From: a virus
IMG/VR virus record: IMGVR_UViG_3300030518_000005
Location: 62,001-126,000 of that record
Strand: one strand, 5' to 3'
Length of the DNA stretch: 64,000 nucleotides
Shown here: in pieces, positions 50,287-57,080 of the stretch
Layout of the letters: every line of letters begins with the position of its first letter
Numbering within the stretch: the stretch's first letter is position 1
Made by a program: the position numbers and the translations under genes
Notes under the pieces: generated by a model
What the model saw: only the letters and a program-made list of their open reading frames with translations
Databases searched by the model: none
What the model was told of the DNA's origin: nothing

Positions 50287-50773
50287 TTTCGCCTCGTGAC
50301 GTGTTAGTGTCGATTACTTCGACCTGTTCTACGAAGTATTGATTTGAGTAAGGGTGCAAGATTAACTGTGCAAGTTTCTCGCCCTTCTTGACAACAAGAG
50401 GTGAAGTGTTCATCAGCGGGATACCATCTTCATCTAAGCGATCAATGATGTTAACATTAGAGTGAATAACATTGATAACGCCGCGGTACTCTTCGTCGAT
50501 GATGCCAGCGCGTACGGCATGACCTTTTGAACCAAGACCAGACTTAGTCGTGATCTCAGCGTAAGTATTCGGCGGAAGCTTAAGTTGAATGTTCAGTGGG
50601 GTCTTGCCCGACTGACCTGGAAACAACGTGATATCTTCTGTTGCGAAGAGATCAAAACCTGCGTCAGTGTGACGAACTTTATTGGGCAGTTTCCCGCCGT
50701 CGTTCACTTGAACTTCGATTTTGAAAGCTTTATCGCGCAGGGCTTTTAATTTGGCTTGTACATCATCATTCAT
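50261..50773 (-). CDS. dut: dUTPase
   Basis: All five trimeric dUTPase motifs are present in the 170-residue protein: HTDAGFDLFA, TTKSGLGSKG, AGIIDEEYRGVI, KKGEKLAQLIL and SRGENGFGSTGK. It hydrolyses dUTP to dUMP and PPi, keeping uracil out of DNA and feeding dTMP synthesis upstream of the thymidylate kinase. A TATAAT box is exactly six bases before ATG. Confidence 0.92.
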   Translation of the reverse strand: MNDDVQAKLKALRDKAFKIEVQVNDGGKLPNKVRHTDAGFDLFATEDITLFPGQSGKTPLNIQLKLPPNTYAEITTKSGLGSKGHAVRAGIIDEEYRGVINVIHSNVNIIDRLDEDGIPLMNTSPLVVKKGEKLAQLILHPYSNQYFVEQVEVIDTNTSRGENGFGSTGK

Positions 50774-50779
50774 GTTGCG

Positions 50780-50785
50780 ATTATA
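50780..50785 (-). promoter_or_regulatory. -10 box CAGTATAAT six bases before dut ATG
   Basis: Minus-strand CAGTATAAT, six bases, then ATG 50773. No Shine-Dalgarno. Confidence 0.6.
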
Positions 50786-51040
50786 CTGTTAGGGGTTTCC
50801 AAAGTGGGGTTCATATTTATTTTTAAACCATAGTTAAAAAGCTGTTGCTCGCGGGTACCATAAGAGATAAGAATTTACCCCTTGCTAACCTATCTAACCA
50901 GAGAAAATTAGTCTTACTCTACGTGCGTGATTTCACGCACACGAGCGCGTAGACGCGCTCGGCAAGAGAAAGAAATACTGATTAAGGAAGAAAGTCAAGG
51001 GCCCTTCCAAACCCAATTAGGGTCTTAAGTAAGTCTTGAC
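50786..51040. other. Non-coding stretch with paired hairpins
   Basis: About 255 bases without a convincing frame on either strand. It contains two adjacent strong inverted repeats, an AAGGGCCCTT palindrome region and the first copy of a 16-base tandem repeat. It could hold a terminator, an RNA processing site or a replication element. Confidence 0.5.
50923..50961. repeat. Two adjacent perfect hairpins
   Basis: GTGCGTGA/TCACGCAC (50923-50940) and CGAGCGCG/CGCGCTCG with loop TAGA (50942-50961), each with an 8-bp perfect stem separated by one base. No T-run follows, so they are not simple intrinsic terminators. Confidence 0.8.
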
Positions 51041-51056
51041 TTAAGTAAGTCTTGAC
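51025..51056. repeat. Tandem 16-bp repeat at gene end
   Basis: TTAAGTAAGTCTTGAC occurs at 51025-51040 and 51041-51056 without a gap. The second copy contains the stop codon and last codons of the 51041-51379 gene. Confidence 0.9.
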
Positions 51057-51379
51057 TTTAGTAATTGATGGGCGAGGTTGAGAAGAATAAGACGGTCAAC
51101 CCGCAGAGAATACTGGTGATAACCCGTCGGCATGCCCTGGGTCATAAGGCGTTGACATGTAAAGGTGATATCGCGAACATCTGCACCGACAAAGATTTCA
51201 ATAGATCTGCCGTCTACCATATAGCTAGAATAATTATAATGGGTCATGTGAGTGACGGTATCGTATGTGACGTATTGTAATTGGATCTGATACAAACCCA
51301 TTGGCAGAGAAACACCCGGGATGAGATTTAACTTAACTCTCTTACTAAAGTCATTACCGATGTGCTGTGGTGTACTCAC
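51041..51379 (-). CDS. Hypothetical protein after tRNAs
   Basis: A 112-residue frame with GTG start at 51379, seven bases from the end of a tRNA. The body is beta-rich (MGLYQIQLQYVTYDTVTHMT, SIEIFVGADVRDITFTCQRL). The start is uncertain; an internal ATG at MGLYQ is possible. Its end lies in the tandem repeat. No motif recognised. Confidence 0.4.
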   Translation of the reverse strand: MSTPQHIGNDFSKRVKLNLIPGVSLPMGLYQIQLQYVTYDTVTHMTHYNYSSYMVDGRSIEIFVGADVRDITFTCQRLMTQGMPTGYHQYSLRVDRLILLNLAHQLLKSRLT

Positions 51380-51385
51380 ATTAAG

Positions 51386-51460
51386 TGGTGCTCCATGAGG
51401 GGATCGAACCCACGACCAGGTCTTTTAGAGGGACTTGCTCTACCGCTGAGCTAATGGAGC
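51386..51460 (-). tRNA. tRNA with apparent CUA anticodon
   Basis: Cloverleaf on the minus strand: acceptor GCTCCAT/ATGGAGC, discriminator A and encoded CCA, D arm GCTC/GAGC with GGTA, and T loop TTCGATC. The anticodon loop reads CTCTAAA, giving CUA (would read UAG). The anticodon stem has A-C mismatches at both ends and the T stem one U-U pair, so function is uncertain. Confidence 0.7.
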
Positions 51461-51465
51461 GTAAT

Positions 51466-51634
51466 TGGTACCCGAGGATGGATTCGAACCACCGACCTCT
51501 CAACTCCTTTTATACTCTTACTTACAATCATCGTCATGACTGCTTTCTTAGCCGAGATCCCGTATGTACCGTTGATCAAACGGCTGGTAACGGTTTCCCC
51601 AGGTTGAGCACTCTACCACTGAGCATACTCGGGC
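51466..51634 (-). tRNA. tRNA-like gene interrupted in the anticodon arm
   Basis: Acceptor GCCCGAG/CTCGGGT, discriminator A and encoded CCA, T arm GGTGG/CCATC with TTCGAAT, and anticodon-stem strands CTCAAC (51603-51608) and GTTGAG (51499-51504). The strands are separated by 98 bases instead of about seven. The insert is too short and lacks the core of a known group I intron. The anticodon cannot be read without knowing the splice sites. Confidence 0.55.
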
Positions 51635-51650
51635 ATGGATAAAAGAAAAG

Positions 51651-51826
51651 GTGCACGGGCTAGATTATTCCCACACTTTGTAACCGCCGTCTCTTGCGAG
51701 CGAGGCTGTGAGACCAACGACTCCGGCATAGGTACTAGCAGGTGGGCAACAAATCAAGGAAAGAACGCCGTAAAACTCTTTACAATCCTCTATCCGAAGT
51801 CACCCTCTGTTTACGCAGCCGTGCAC
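51651..51826 (-). ncRNA. Structured RNA candidate upstream of tRNAs
   Basis: A 176-base segment starts about seven bases after a TAGTATAAT box. Its ends pair (GTGCACGGCT with AGCCCGTGCAC, 10 bp and one bulge). Inside are a GTAAA-GAGT-TTTAC hairpin (51770-51783) and a GTCTC/GAGAC helix (51689-51714). A pyrimidine-rich run then leads into the tRNA. No coding frame fits. Family unknown. Confidence 0.5.
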
Positions 51827-51830
51827 TTAC

Positions 51831-51836
51831 ATTATA
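51831..51836 (-). promoter_or_regulatory. -10 box TAGTATAAT for the RNA locus
   Basis: Minus-strand TAGTATAAT; the expected start (about 51824) coincides with the first base of the structured RNA stem. Confidence 0.6.
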
Positions 51837-51896
51837 CTAGATGCATTAACATGTTGTTATTACCTATCGGTGTTTTCTATTTAAAGTTTAGTATTT

Positions 51897-52196
51897 TCAT
51901 AACAGCTCTAAATCCTTCAGCATTTCGTCCGCTCCGTGAACGGCGACTGCAGTGACGCGGTTATTCCAATAGCTCTCAATAAACGTTGCATACGGTAGGC
52001 CCGCAAAAACAAATTCAGCGGCTTTATCGATGAGCTCTATCTCTCCGTCGACCCCGAGTAAGATAACCGACTGGTGTTGCCATTCGGGAAACTTCTTCGC
52101 GAAGTCAATTCCAGCATGGCATGCTTGAACAGCTCGCTGCGCAGGAGTGAGTTTCTTATCGACGAGGATGTACAGTTTATGACTTTGGGGCTGCAT
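51897..52196 (-). CDS. Peptidyl-tRNA hydrolase 2 (Pth2)-like protein
   Basis: The 99-residue protein has HKLYILVDKKLTPAQRAVQA, CHAGIDFAKKFPEW, ILLGVDGEIELID and TAVAVHG, the strand-helix order of the Pth2 fold (YxVVRxDLxxxxGKxAAQxxHA). Pth2 releases peptides from stalled peptidyl-tRNA in archaea and eukaryotes; related small proteins occur in phages. Its position beside the tRNA locus fits a translation role. Catalytic residues cannot be confirmed here. Confidence 0.6.
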   Translation of the reverse strand: MQPQSHKLYILVDKKLTPAQRAVQACHAGIDFAKKFPEWQHQSVILLGVDGEIELIDKAAEFVFAGLPYATFIESYWNNRVTAVAVHGADEMLKDLELL

Positions 52197-52470
52197 TCTC
52201 TACCTCCAAAATAGATTGAACAATACGATTAGCTTCCTTACGAACACGGGCATGGTGCCAGCTGTCAGGATGTCTAAGTTTAGGTTCGATTTGTTCTAGT
52301 GTCTTACCGCGAAGAATGCAGTAAGCAATGTGGCCGGAACGGAATGCTTCTTGAGCGTTTTCAAGACCCGGGACGTATCCACGGAGTTCTTTGCGTTTCG
52401 ATTTTAGGCTACGGATTTCGGTAGCGAGTGCTTTAAGATCGGTCTTTAATTTAAGTAAATGAGTTTTCAT
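52177..52470 (-). CDS. Small helical protein
   Basis: The 97-residue protein begins MKTHLLKLKTDLKALATEIR (coiled-coil-like), then YCILRGKTLEQIEPKLRHPD and basic helices. GGAG lies six bases before the ATG. It overlaps the Pth2-like gene by 20 bases. Similar small proteins are common in phages, but I cannot name this one. Confidence 0.6.
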   Translation of the reverse strand: MKTHLLKLKTDLKALATEIRSLKSKRKELRGYVPGLENAQEAFRSGHIAYCILRGKTLEQIEPKLRHPDSWHHARVRKEANRIVQSILEVENAAPKS

Positions 52471-52540
52471 ATAATCTCCAGTTAAGTTAGTGTTGGGGAA
52501 ACAGCTGATTCTTAATGGAGTTTTAGGGTGGTTCGCGAAT

Positions 52541-53074
52541 CTACTTCATAATATCGTCCTCTAAGGTTTGTAGTTTGCTATCAACATCTTCTGTCGACGG
52601 CTGTTCATCTGATTGTACCACGGGTTGCATGAAAAGAGCATGTTCAGCTTGACGACGGCGCGTTAAACCGGAAACAGCAACGCCACCAGCATGGTCCCAT
52701 TTAAGGAACTGGTCAGCAACTGCTTGACTTGGACCGTTGGCATTTAATAGTTTAAGAAGAGTTGAACCGTGTAATGCACCAAGACCCAGGTTGTAAGCAA
52801 AGCTAACAAGAGCTGCATATTGATTGTCATTGATGGTTGCGGTTACATACTTCTCGATACCTGCGCACTTCTGATCGATCTCCCACATAAGAAGATCGGT
52901 AGCCTCTGCTTCAGTGATCGGTGGATCTTGAAGAGTAACCTTGCGACCGTCTTTGTACATGATAGTGCCATAGCCGATAGTCGGTACATGTACCGAATCC
53001 GGATATGGATGCAGCTTGAGTCCTTCAAAGGACTTAATCATATCGAGGCCAGCTTGGTTAATTTCGCGTTCCAT
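52541..53074 (-). CDS. Endolysin, GH24 lysozyme
   Basis: The 177-residue protein starts MEREINQAGLDMIKSFEGLK with the catalytic triad of T4/P1-type lysozymes: E17, D26 and T32 in FEG...YPD...TIGYGT. Further family segments are YAALVSFAYNLG and FLKWDHAGGVAVSGLTRRRQ. The C-terminus adds about 25 acidic residues. No signal peptide, so release presumably needs a holin not found here. A TATAAT box lies six bases before the ATG. Confidence 0.92.
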   Translation of the reverse strand: MEREINQAGLDMIKSFEGLKLHPYPDSVHVPTIGYGTIMYKDGRKVTLQDPPITEAEATDLLMWEIDQKCAGIEKYVTATINDNQYAALVSFAYNLGLGALHGSTLLKLLNANGPSQAVADQFLKWDHAGGVAVSGLTRRRQAEHALFMQPVVQSDEQPSTEDVDSKLQTLEDDIMK

Positions 53075-53080
53075 AAGTTA

Positions 53081-53086
53081 ATTATA
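53081..53086 (-). promoter_or_regulatory. -10 box TAGTATAAT six bases before lysozyme ATG
   Basis: Minus-strand TAGTATAAT, six bases, then ATG 53074. Confidence 0.6.
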
Positions 53087-53160
53087 CTATGGATTCTAGC
53101 TTACTTTAAAACTATGATTGCCCAGGATTGTCACCTAGAACGCGTTTTATAGGGGCCGAA

Positions 53161-53388
53161 TTACGGTCTTAAAGATAGATCGCGCTCAAAGTCTTCGTCC
53201 GTATACATCTCTTCTATGGCCCGCTTGATACCAGCTGTAACTGCTGCAGCAATGGCATCTGATACTGCTTGCGATACTGGACCCATCGCTTGGCCATATC
53301 CAAGAGACATATCCATCTGCAATTTTGCGGCAGCTTGATGATCCGCGCGAATCTTCCACTCAGACTCAGGGGATTTGAATCTTATCAT
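53161..53388 (-). CDS. Small hypothetical protein after helicase
   Basis: The 75-residue product overlaps the helicase stop by four bases (ATGA-type). It contains an Ala/Ile-rich amphipathic helix (VSDAIAAAVTAGIKRAIEEM) that is not clearly membrane-spanning, and an acidic end. Being between helicase and endolysin it might be a lysis helper, but nothing specific supports this. Confidence 0.5.
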   Translation of the reverse strand: MIRFKSPESEWKIRADHQAAAKLQMDMSLGYGQAMGPVSQAVSDAIAAAVTAGIKRAIEEMYTDEDFERDLSLRP

Positions 53389-54788
53389 AAGGTAATTACC
53401 TTTATCTTAGATGTGATCTCTTCATAGAATGCGAGACGGTTGTTTGCGTGACGGGATAACATAGTTGACCCAGTCGGAATATAGTCAAGAACTAAGCACT
53501 TAGTCTTAGTGCCCTGCATACGAAGACCACGTCCAACAGCTTGAATCACAGGTCCTTTAGAAGCTACGAAGTTAGCCAGGATGAGACAGTCGACATTCTT
53601 TGTGTCTGTGCCTTCCCCAACCTTCCCATCCGTCCCGACCAATCCTGGGATCTTTCCGGCATTGAGCTGGTCGACGTAATCTTGGGACTTCTTGTCTAGA
53701 CCGGTAGCAAATGGAATACCTAAAGCTTTAGATAGTTCTTCTCCATGGGCAACTTCATCGACCAGGATGAGAACAGCCTTACCAGAATCCATCATGGCTT
53801 TTGCATCGCCCTGGATCCGGTCCTTCATTGCTTGGTTATTCAGGACGTGTTCTTTGTAGGATTTAAGCTTATCGTCTTTAAAATCCCTACCGCCGGTAGC
53901 AACTTCACGAACGATGAATACGGGTTCGGCCAGGTATTTATTGTCCACGCCCCACTTGATGTCTCGGCGGATGAGTACGTTTCCGCACCCAGCCGTAATC
54001 ATTATGTCTTTACCATCAGACCGATAATCTGTGGCGGTAAGACCGAATATCTTCCCGACTCCACTAAGGCCTTTAGCAATCTCGTAGAAGGTGGAAGCTG
54101 GTGTGTGGTGGGTCTCATCGACGATAACAAGTCCAAGATCGGCTTGTCTAAACTCTTCAACATATTTAGAGACACTAGCAGCAATACCAACTGTAATGTC
54201 ACAAATTTTCTTCTTTCCTCCGCCATAGAACCCCACTTTGTTCTGTCCGAACACGTCTACAAACTGGTTGTAGAACTGCTTGGCAACCGAGTCAGAAGGG
54301 CAAACGATTAGCGCCTTCTTCTTATATTGTTGCACAAGATGGGTTGCGACTAGGGTTTTGCCGAGACCAGTGGCGAAATTAATCACTCCCCGGTAGTTGT
54401 TCAGCATCAAATCGACGGCTTCTTGTTGGTATGGGCGCAATGGAAAAGGCTTGTTCTTCCAAGGCAGAGCGATCTTAGAACCAGTCTGCTTACGGTTATC
54501 TACGACGGTCGCTGCGTTAAACTCCTGAGCGAAATGTTCCTGAAAATATCCGTAGAAGGAAGAGGTACAAACAAGATCATTATTGGACATCTCGAAAAGG
54601 TGCCCATGAACTTCGTTCTGAAGTCTTTTATAGTCCGGTGACTGACGTCCCCAGATTGACTTAGATAGACGACGAAGTTGATACTGTTTTGCCTTGTCAG
54701 TATAGGTTAACTCAGACTGTAGGGTCTGAATAAACTGAGCACTGGCTCCAGAGATCGTCATAATATCGTTTGCTAGATCTACTTGCAT
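53385..54788 (-). CDS. Superfamily 2 DNA helicase, UvsW-like
   Basis: The 467-residue protein shows NFATGLGKTLVATHLV (motif I), LVIVDETHHTPAS (DExH box), GLTATDYRSDG (motif III), and VIQAVGRGLRMQGTK (motif VI), with an N-terminal domain before the first RPYQQEAVDLML segment. This is the UvsW/RAD25 layout: branch migration and R-loop unwinding in recombination-dependent replication. A TACAAT box is six bases before the ATG. Confidence 0.85.
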   Translation of the reverse strand: MQVDLANDIMTISGASAQFIQTLQSELTYTDKAKQYQLRRLSKSIWGRQSPDYKRLQNEVHGHLFEMSNNDLVCTSSFYGYFQEHFAQEFNAATVVDNRKQTGSKIALPWKNKPFPLRPYQQEAVDLMLNNYRGVINFATGLGKTLVATHLVQQYKKKALIVCPSDSVAKQFYNQFVDVFGQNKVGFYGGGKKKICDITVGIAASVSKYVEEFRQADLGLVIVDETHHTPASTFYEIAKGLSGVGKIFGLTATDYRSDGKDIMITAGCGNVLIRRDIKWGVDNKYLAEPVFIVREVATGGRDFKDDKLKSYKEHVLNNQAMKDRIQGDAKAMMDSGKAVLILVDEVAHGEELSKALGIPFATGLDKKSQDYVDQLNAGKIPGLVGTDGKVGEGTDTKNVDCLILANFVASKGPVIQAVGRGLRMQGTKTKCLVLDYIPTGSTMLSRHANNRLAFYEEITSKIKVITL

Positions 54789-54794
54789 TCGGCT

Positions 54795-54800
54795 ATTGTA
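54795..54800 (-). promoter_or_regulatory. -10 box TACAAT six bases before helicase ATG
   Basis: Minus-strand TACAAT, six bases, then ATG 54788, in the divergent region that also serves the plus-strand operon. Confidence 0.5.
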
Positions 54801-54869
54801 CCCCTTGGTATAACGATCTTACTTTTGATTATCTGATCCGTAGAATGATTACGAATCGAATAAACGTTT

Positions 54870-55091
54870 TTGGAGGTCTTTATGGACTATGCGAATAAGC
54901 TCAAGGATTCACTCTACTGGTGGCTTGGTACAAAGCGCCCTTTCATTATCAATGACGAATATAAGTTAGAGCTTTTGTTTGTTGACAAGATCAACAACTC
55001 AGCGAAGATTCGTGTGACTAACCTTAAGACAGGTTTGGCTATGGAATCTTCGACTGGTGTCCAGTCTGAGGTATCCGATGGAAACGAATAA
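54870..55091 (+). CDS. Small hypothetical protein, first of plus-strand operon
   Basis: The 73-residue protein starts MDYANKLKDSLYWWLGTKRP with beta-strands after (YKLELLFVDKINNSAKIRVT). GGAGGT precedes the ATG; a TAGAAT about 30 bases upstream may be its -10 box. It opens the plus-strand replication cluster. Function unknown. Confidence 0.6.
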   Translation: MEVFMDYANKLKDSLYWWLGTKRPFIINDEYKLELLFVDKINNSAKIRVTNLKTGLAMESSTGVQSEVSDGNE

Positions 55092-55608
55092 GCAATTAGA
55101 GCTTATCCTCGTTGAATGGATCGCTCTCTTAAAGAATAAAGACAGATCCCGCAAGGCTGTTCGTCCAAACTTCGAAGAACTCTTCGACAAGTGGAAACAG
55201 GCTAATGCTTCGTTTGATGATCTCTATGAGACCTATCTTCCCAAAGCTATTAAGGCTCACCAACCTCTTGCATCGGTTGCACGGTCGACCTATAAGAATC
55301 TTAAGATGAAGGTTCCAGGGTTTGAGAAGACTGAGAAGGAATTCACTGATGAGTGGATGTCCAGCATTGAAGGTACTGGCACTGAAGTATTTTTCGAATT
55401 CTTCCCTGCTACGACTGTAGATCACGATCCAGAACCAAAGGTATATGGTGGCATGTCCGCTACTGAATACCGAGCGCAACGCCGTTACGCCGACCAATTT
55501 CCTACGCTTGATACGCGTGAGCTTGTCAAACAATGGAAATCACAATCAGAGTACAATCTGGACGTCGAAGGTACTTTAGAAAACGTTTTGGGTAAAGAAG
55601 ATGAATAA
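55078..55608 (+). CDS. Hypothetical helical protein, helicase-loader position
   Basis: ATG 55078 (with GAGGT before it) gives 176 residues; a GTG at 55057 is less likely. The product is helical and basic (LELILVEWIALLKNKDRSRK, NFEELFDKWKQANASFDDLY). It precedes the DnaB-like helicase, where T4 has the loader gp59, and the size is similar, but no sequence motif proves this. It overlaps flanking genes slightly. Confidence 0.5.
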   Translation: METNKQLELILVEWIALLKNKDRSRKAVRPNFEELFDKWKQANASFDDLYETYLPKAIKAHQPLASVARSTYKNLKMKVPGFEKTEKEFTDEWMSSIEGTGTEVFFEFFPATTVDHDPEPKVYGGMSATEYRAQRRYADQFPTLDTRELVKQWKSQSEYNLDVEGTLENVLGKEDE

Positions 55609-56071
55609 AAAATGCTCTACTTGTAAAATAGTTAAAACTTTAGATAATTTTACTAAAAAAACATCATCACCAGATGGCTTACAATATCGATGTAAATCTT
55701 GTTTTTCGCTTAGTTCGGGTGCTCACTATATTGAACGAAATAAAGACCCCGAATTTAGAAAAAAGCAATCAAAAAAGACAGCATCAATTCATAAGAAAAA
55801 TCCAAATCATTATAAGAATTTACATCTTCTTAGATCTTATGGAATTTCACTAGATGAATTTAAAGACATGCTTATTAAGCAGCATAACAAGTGTGGGATT
55901 TGTAGGGACGAATTAATTAAGCCAGTTGTAGATCATTGTCATGAAACTGGAAAAGTTAGAAAACTTCTCTGTTACAAGTGCAACATTCTTTTAGGCCAAG
56001 CAAGGGATAATGTTAATATTCTTGCTAATGCAATCTCTTATTTGAAAGAGTATCAAAATGAAACTAACTAA
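55601..56071 (+). CDS. Endonuclease VII-like homing endonuclease
   Basis: The 156-residue product has CSTCKIVK...CKSCFS, CGICRDELIKPVVDHCHETG, KVRKLLCYKCNILLG. It lies between the helical protein and the helicase (overlaps of 8 and 14 bases). GAAAGAG in its last codons is the likely helicase ribosome-binding site. Strongly AT-rich. Confidence 0.85.
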   Translation: MNKKCSTCKIVKTLDNFTKKTSSPDGLQYRCKSCFSLSSGAHYIERNKDPEFRKKQSKKTASIHKKNPNHYKNLHLLRSYGISLDEFKDMLIKQHNKCGICRDELIKPVVDHCHETGKVRKLLCYKCNILLGQARDNVNILANAISYLKEYQNETN

Positions 56072-57080
56072 TGAGCAAATTGCACAGCAACTAAAACTCG
56101 CTGGCAAAGGGTCAGCAGCGGAAGTGAATATATCTCTGGGAGACATTGAGTCTTTCGGTGATAAAGACTCCATCCGCGAGATGCTCACAGACATCGGTAA
56201 ATACAAGAAGATGCTCTCTCAGCGCATCACGCTTATTAATGATGCCCTATCTGCCACTATTCCTTTCACCCGTGAAAACCTTTACCTCTTCTGTGCTTAC
56301 ACCGGTTCTGGTAAATCTACTGTTGCAGCCAACATTACCTATCCTTTGTGGCAACAGGGCAAGAAGACACTGGTTATCTCAAACGAGGAATCGAAGCAGG
56401 ACATCTTGTTTCGTGTTGCTTGTCTTCATTTAGGTCTTAACTTCAATGACTACAAAAAGGGTCTGATGCCCAATTACGATATGATGAAAGTTGTATCGCT
56501 ATTCCCTCTGATCTCTGAATATGTCAAGGTCCTTGATGTCACATATCAAGATGGCATTACGACTAAAGTTGAGGGCATCAAGAAAGCCCTTGAAGCTGTT
56601 AAGAAAGAAGATAGTTACTCTTGCGTCCTTATCGATTACTTCCAGTTGATTAAGTATTCTATTAAGGATTCTAAGAAGACCGCGTACGAGAACCTCAACG
56701 ACCTTCGCGTCTGGTTGGGTCAGTACATCAAAGGTTCTTCTATGCCAGTCGTTCTGTTTGCACAGCTCTACTCTGTATCAAAAAAGGGTGGTGCTAAAGA
56801 CATCGATACACGCATCAAGGATTGTTCTGCGATCGTAGAACCTGCGACAGTCATCATTGAGATCGTTCCGAACTACGATAATCAGACTACGGATTTCATA
56901 GTTATGAAAGATAGGTTCGGGCGAGCTGGATCTAAGATAACATGTGGGTTTGAAAAAGGTCGATATACAGTCATCGATGAGGATGAGGTTCAACGAAGAA
57001 CTTTAGAAGGAAAGTTAAGAGTTTCTTCTCAAAAACTTGATAAATTAGAATTAATGGTGAAGCATGAATCTCAAGATTGA
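56058..57080 (+). CDS. Replicative DNA helicase, DnaB/gp41-like
   Basis: The 340-residue protein has Walker A YTGSGKSTVAANITYP (near residue 80), VISNEESKQDILFRVA (H1a-like), Walker B CVLIDYFQLIKY, and MPVVLFAQLYSVSKKGG (Gln finger). This is the RecA-fold C-terminal domain of DnaB-type helicases; the N-terminal domain is short. With the primase downstream it would form the primosome. Confidence 0.82.
   Translation: MKLTNEQIAQQLKLAGKGSAAEVNISLGDIESFGDKDSIREMLTDIGKYKKMLSQRITLINDALSATIPFTRENLYLFCAYTGSGKSTVAANITYPLWQQGKKTLVISNEESKQDILFRVACLHLGLNFNDYKKGLMPNYDMMKVVSLFPLISEYVKVLDVTYQDGITTKVEGIKKALEAVKKEDSYSCVLIDYFQLIKYSIKDSKKTAYENLNDLRVWLGQYIKGSSMPVVLFAQLYSVSKKGGAKDIDTRIKDCSAIVEPATVIIEIVPNYDNQTTDFIVMKDRFGRAGSKITCGFEKGRYTVIDEDEVQRRTLEGKLRVSSQKLDKLELMVKHESQD

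Noticed and set aside
51508-51600. Group I intron in the interrupted tRNA
   Set aside because: The insert is about 92 bases and I cannot find a P3-P7 core; kept only as an unexplained insertion.
51385-51955. Plus-strand frames of 85 and 106 codons
   Set aside because: They run antisense through both tRNAs and the structured RNA; no ribosome-binding site or family resemblance.
12148-54800. Naming the host as a Deinococcus or actinobacterium because leaderless genes are common there
   Set aside because: The base composition, Shine-Dalgarno genes and promoter motif do not single out a host; the inference is too weak.
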